Shown piece after piece: positions 7,235 through 7,718 of a stretch of 7,718 bases of DNA. The stretch's first letter is position 1, and the number at the start of each line of letters is the position of its first letter. The notes under the pieces were generated by a model. The model searched no databases. It worked only from the letters and a program-made list of their open reading frames with translations, and was not told where the DNA came from. This DNA is from Kiritimatiellia bacterium. GTDB taxonomy: Bacteria; Verrucomicrobiota; Kiritimatiellia; RFP12; DVOR01. A program made the position numbers and the translations under genes. The stretch spans positions 1-7,718 of the forward strand of contig JAFTHG010000035.1 of NCBI GenBank assembly GCA_017457555.1, given 5' to 3'.

Positions 7235-7244
7235 ATAGATACAA
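7228..7244. promoter_or_regulatory. Perfect 17-bp palindrome, candidate operator of icd
   Basis: TTGTATC-ATA-GATACAA is a 7-3-7 perfect dyad covering the icd -35 element, where a bound dimer would block RNA polymerase. The outer TTGT...ACAA recalls Rex sites, but Rex sites usually have 10 bp between these ends and here there are 9, so the regulator is unknown. Confidence 0.5.
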
Positions 7245-7263
7245 GAAAAAAGGCTCGCTCGGA

Positions 7264-7277
7264 ATATTGCACAATAT
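7264..7277. repeat. Short dyad ATATTG-CA-CAATAT upstream of the icd promoter
   Basis: A 6-2-6 inverted repeat about 34 bp (centre to centre) upstream of the icd operator candidate. Its TTGCACAA core shares the TTG...CAA theme. The region is AT-rich, so chance is possible. Confidence 0.3.
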
Positions 7278-7296
7278 AACCGCAAGAATAAGAGGG

Positions 7297-7313
7297 CTTC
7301 TTTTCCAAAGAAG
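7297..7313. repeat. Perfect 17-bp inverted repeat CTTCTTT-TCC-AAAGAAG
   Basis: A second 7-3-7 perfect dyad between the small-RNA terminator and the icd promoter. No U-tract follows on either strand, so it is not a terminator. It could be a protein site or an RNA hairpin in readthrough transcripts. Confidence 0.35.
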
Positions 7314-7319
7314 GTCTGT

Positions 7320-7351
7320 AAAAAGGAAAAGGAAGAGGTAATGACTCTTCC
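7320..7351 (-). terminator. Intrinsic terminator of the candidate small RNA
   Basis: On the minus strand GGAAGAG (7345-7351) and CTCTTCC (7331-7337) form a perfect 7-bp stem with a 7-nt loop, followed directly by TTTTCCTTTTT (7330-7320). Extra G residues before the stem can wobble-pair with the first U residues and extend it. It lies about 110 bp upstream of the icd -35, so it isolates icd from transcripts arriving from the right. Confidence 0.75.
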
Positions 7352-7402
7352 CCCTCCAAGGGTTGGCAAGGACGTTTAAGCGTCCTGCATGAGGGGTGTG
7401 CA

Positions 7403-7436
7403 TCACCCCTTATTTGACATACCGCAAATCACCCCT
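7403..7436. repeat. Repeated TCACCCC block inside the candidate small RNA
   Basis: The 9-mer ATCACCCCT occurs at 7402-7410 and 7428-7436, with a related TCACCCT at 7464-7470. The only matching complement, AGGGGTG at 7392-7398, can therefore pair with more than one copy in the RNA. Confidence 0.5.
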
Positions 7437-7495
7437 GAAAAACAGCCTTAACCGACAAACCTCTCACCCTTCTTTCCTGCCGCTCCGCTATGGAG

Positions 7496-7524
7496 ATGAT
7501 AGCACAGGTGGGTAACAATGGCAA
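7496..7524 (-). promoter_or_regulatory. Extended -10 sigma70-type promoter for the candidate small RNA
   Basis: On the minus strand TTGCCA (7519-7524) and TATCAT (7496-7501) are each one mismatch from consensus and exactly 17 bp apart. TGC directly before the -10 makes an extended -10. The predicted start is near 7489. This is the best-matching promoter in the window, with no protein gene immediately downstream. Confidence 0.65.
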
Positions 7525-7595
7525 ATGGCGTGGACGTGTTTAGGTGAAGTTATCAACAATTTTAAGGCGAAAATGCACCCTTTTTGGGTCAAAAT

Positions 7596-7675
7596 GTCAG
7601 CGAAAAGGCAGGTCAATTTCAGCGTAAGTGAAGCGCAATTTCGCTGAAATCACCACCTGTCTTTCAGCGAAATTG
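7596..7675. repeat. Iteron-like cluster of TCAGCG repeats with nested inverted repeats
   Basis: Four copies of TCAGCG, mostly within TTTCAGCGAAA, lie at 7597-7602, 7619-7624, 7642-7647 (inverted) and 7664-7669, about 20-25 bp apart. A fifth partial GCGAAAA lies at 7567-7573. CAATTTCGCTGAAA (7636-7649) and TTTCAGCGAAATTG (7662-7675) form a perfect 14-bp inverted repeat with a 12-nt loop. The segment 7642-7661 also pairs with 7607-7624 (ATTTCAGCG plus CAGGT), an alternative dyad. Confidence 0.7.
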
Positions 7676-7677
7676 GA

Positions 7678-7706
7678 GTTATTAACAGGCAAAATCTGTT
7701 GATAAC
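7678..7706. repeat. Inverted pair of TTATYAACA boxes
   Basis: GTTATTAACAG (7678-7688) and CTGTTGATAAC (7696-7706) form an 11-bp inverted repeat with one mismatch around a 7-nt spacer. A third copy, GTTATCAACAA, lies at 7549-7559. The core TTATCAACA is one base from the DnaA box TTATCCACA. Confidence 0.55.
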
Positions 7707-7718
7707 TCGGTCACTTTA

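Larger units (their letters stand above)
7320..7489 (-). ncRNA. Candidate small structured RNA of about 170 nt, family unknown
   Basis: A near-consensus promoter and an intrinsic terminator on the same strand frame about 170 nt with no convincing reading frame. In transcript order the predicted RNA holds a weak stem ATTTG/CAAAT (7425-7429 with 7412-7416), a 7-9 bp stem AGGGGTG/CACCCCT (7404-7410 with 7392-7398, 5-nt loop), an AGGACG/CGTCCT stem (7381-7386 with 7369-7374; two further pairs across a bulged A), a small CCAACCCTTGG hairpin, then the terminator stem. The 5' half has three similar purine-rich blocks ending in GGGTGA. I looked for the 6S closing stem, the SRP RNA loop and tmRNA features and saw none. 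It could be a trans-acting sRNA or a terminated leader of icd. Confidence 0.5.
7525..7718. other. Gene-free repeat-rich region at the right edge
   Basis: No supportable reading frame on either strand. It contains a TCAGCG repeat cluster, two overlapping inverted repeats, three TTATYAACA boxes and a minor ACCC-TTTTT-GGGT dyad (about 7577-7589). It may be an origin-like element or the control region of a gene beyond the right edge. Confidence 0.6.

Noticed and set aside
7228..7244. Annotating the icd palindrome as a true Rex operator
   Set aside because: The inner spacing is 9 rather than the usual 10 bp and the inner bases do not match TTGTGA or TTGTTAA forms; kept only as an unassigned operator candidate.
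7250..7272. Terminator suggested by CGAGCGAGCC followed by a T-run (minus strand) just upstream of the icd operator
   Set aside because: The G/C-rich part is a direct CGAG repeat, not an inverted one, and no complementary arm lies nearby.
7184..7369. Minus-strand 61-codon reading frame in the icd upstream region
   Set aside because: It crosses the terminator, the icd -10 and the operator palindrome, and resembles no family I know.
7233..7403. Minus-strand 56-codon reading frame starting at ATG 7403
   Set aside because: It runs through the stem and U-tract of the intrinsic terminator, has no good ribosome binding site and its composition is unlike a protein.
7320..7489. 6S RNA, SRP RNA or tmRNA identity for the candidate small RNA
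   Set aside because: The ends do not pair into a long closing stem, there is no SRP tetraloop motif, and no tRNA-like end or tag frame is visible.
7550..7705. Firm call of oriC
   Set aside because: No exact TTATNCACA box, no neighbouring replication gene in view, and skew cannot be computed from this window.
1..7718. CRISPR array, tRNA, rRNA or insertion sequence
   Set aside because: No regular repeat-spacer unit, cloverleaf, rRNA segment or transposase-like protein was seen anywhere in the window.

Overview
The window is a stretch of bacterial chromosome of roughly balanced base composition. It has seven densely packed protein genes, all on the minus strand, and a long gene-free region at the right end (about 7147-7718). 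The gene set (NADP-type isocitrate dehydrogenase, RmuC, an RlmL-type 23S rRNA methyltransferase, Rex, an ElyC/YdcF-like envelope protein, a PglE-like sugar aminotransferase and a WecA-like polyprenyl-phosphate sugar transferase) suggests a bacterium with a glycan-rich, probably Gram-negative envelope that senses NADH/NAD+ through Rex, as many anaerobes and facultative anaerobes do. Nothing here fixes the phylum, so I leave it open.

Layout in the direction of transcription (right to left). The right-hand non-coding region holds a cluster of TCAGCG-centred repeats with nested inverted repeats (about 7596-7675), flanked by three TTATYAACA boxes. Next comes a near-consensus extended -10 promoter (7496-7524) that appears to drive a small structured RNA of about 170 nt, ending at a clear intrinsic terminator (7320-7351). 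A second promoter with a perfect TATAAT follows, and its -35 region lies under a perfect 17-bp palindrome (7228-7244). This promoter serves icd.

Operon 1 is icd - rmuC - rlmL: a 12-bp gap, then an 8-bp ATGCGTAA overlap. It ends at an imperfect terminator-like hairpin (3215-3245). Operon 2 is rex - ydcF/elyC-like - pglE-like aminotransferase - wecA-like transferase, joined by a 1-bp overlap (TGATG), a 10-bp gap and a 7-bp overlap (ATGTTAA). The last gene runs off the left edge.

Operon 1 combines a TCA-cycle enzyme with a DNA-maintenance protein and an rRNA-modifying enzyme. Operon 2 reads as a redox regulator heading a surface-glycan module: the aminotransferase makes an amino-sugar nucleotide, the transferase loads a sugar phosphate onto undecaprenyl phosphate, and the ElyC-like protein is plausibly linked to that lipid carrier. 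The points most worth following up are the non-coding right end (small RNA, repeat array, icd operator) and the large insertion inside the THUMP region of the RlmL-like protein.
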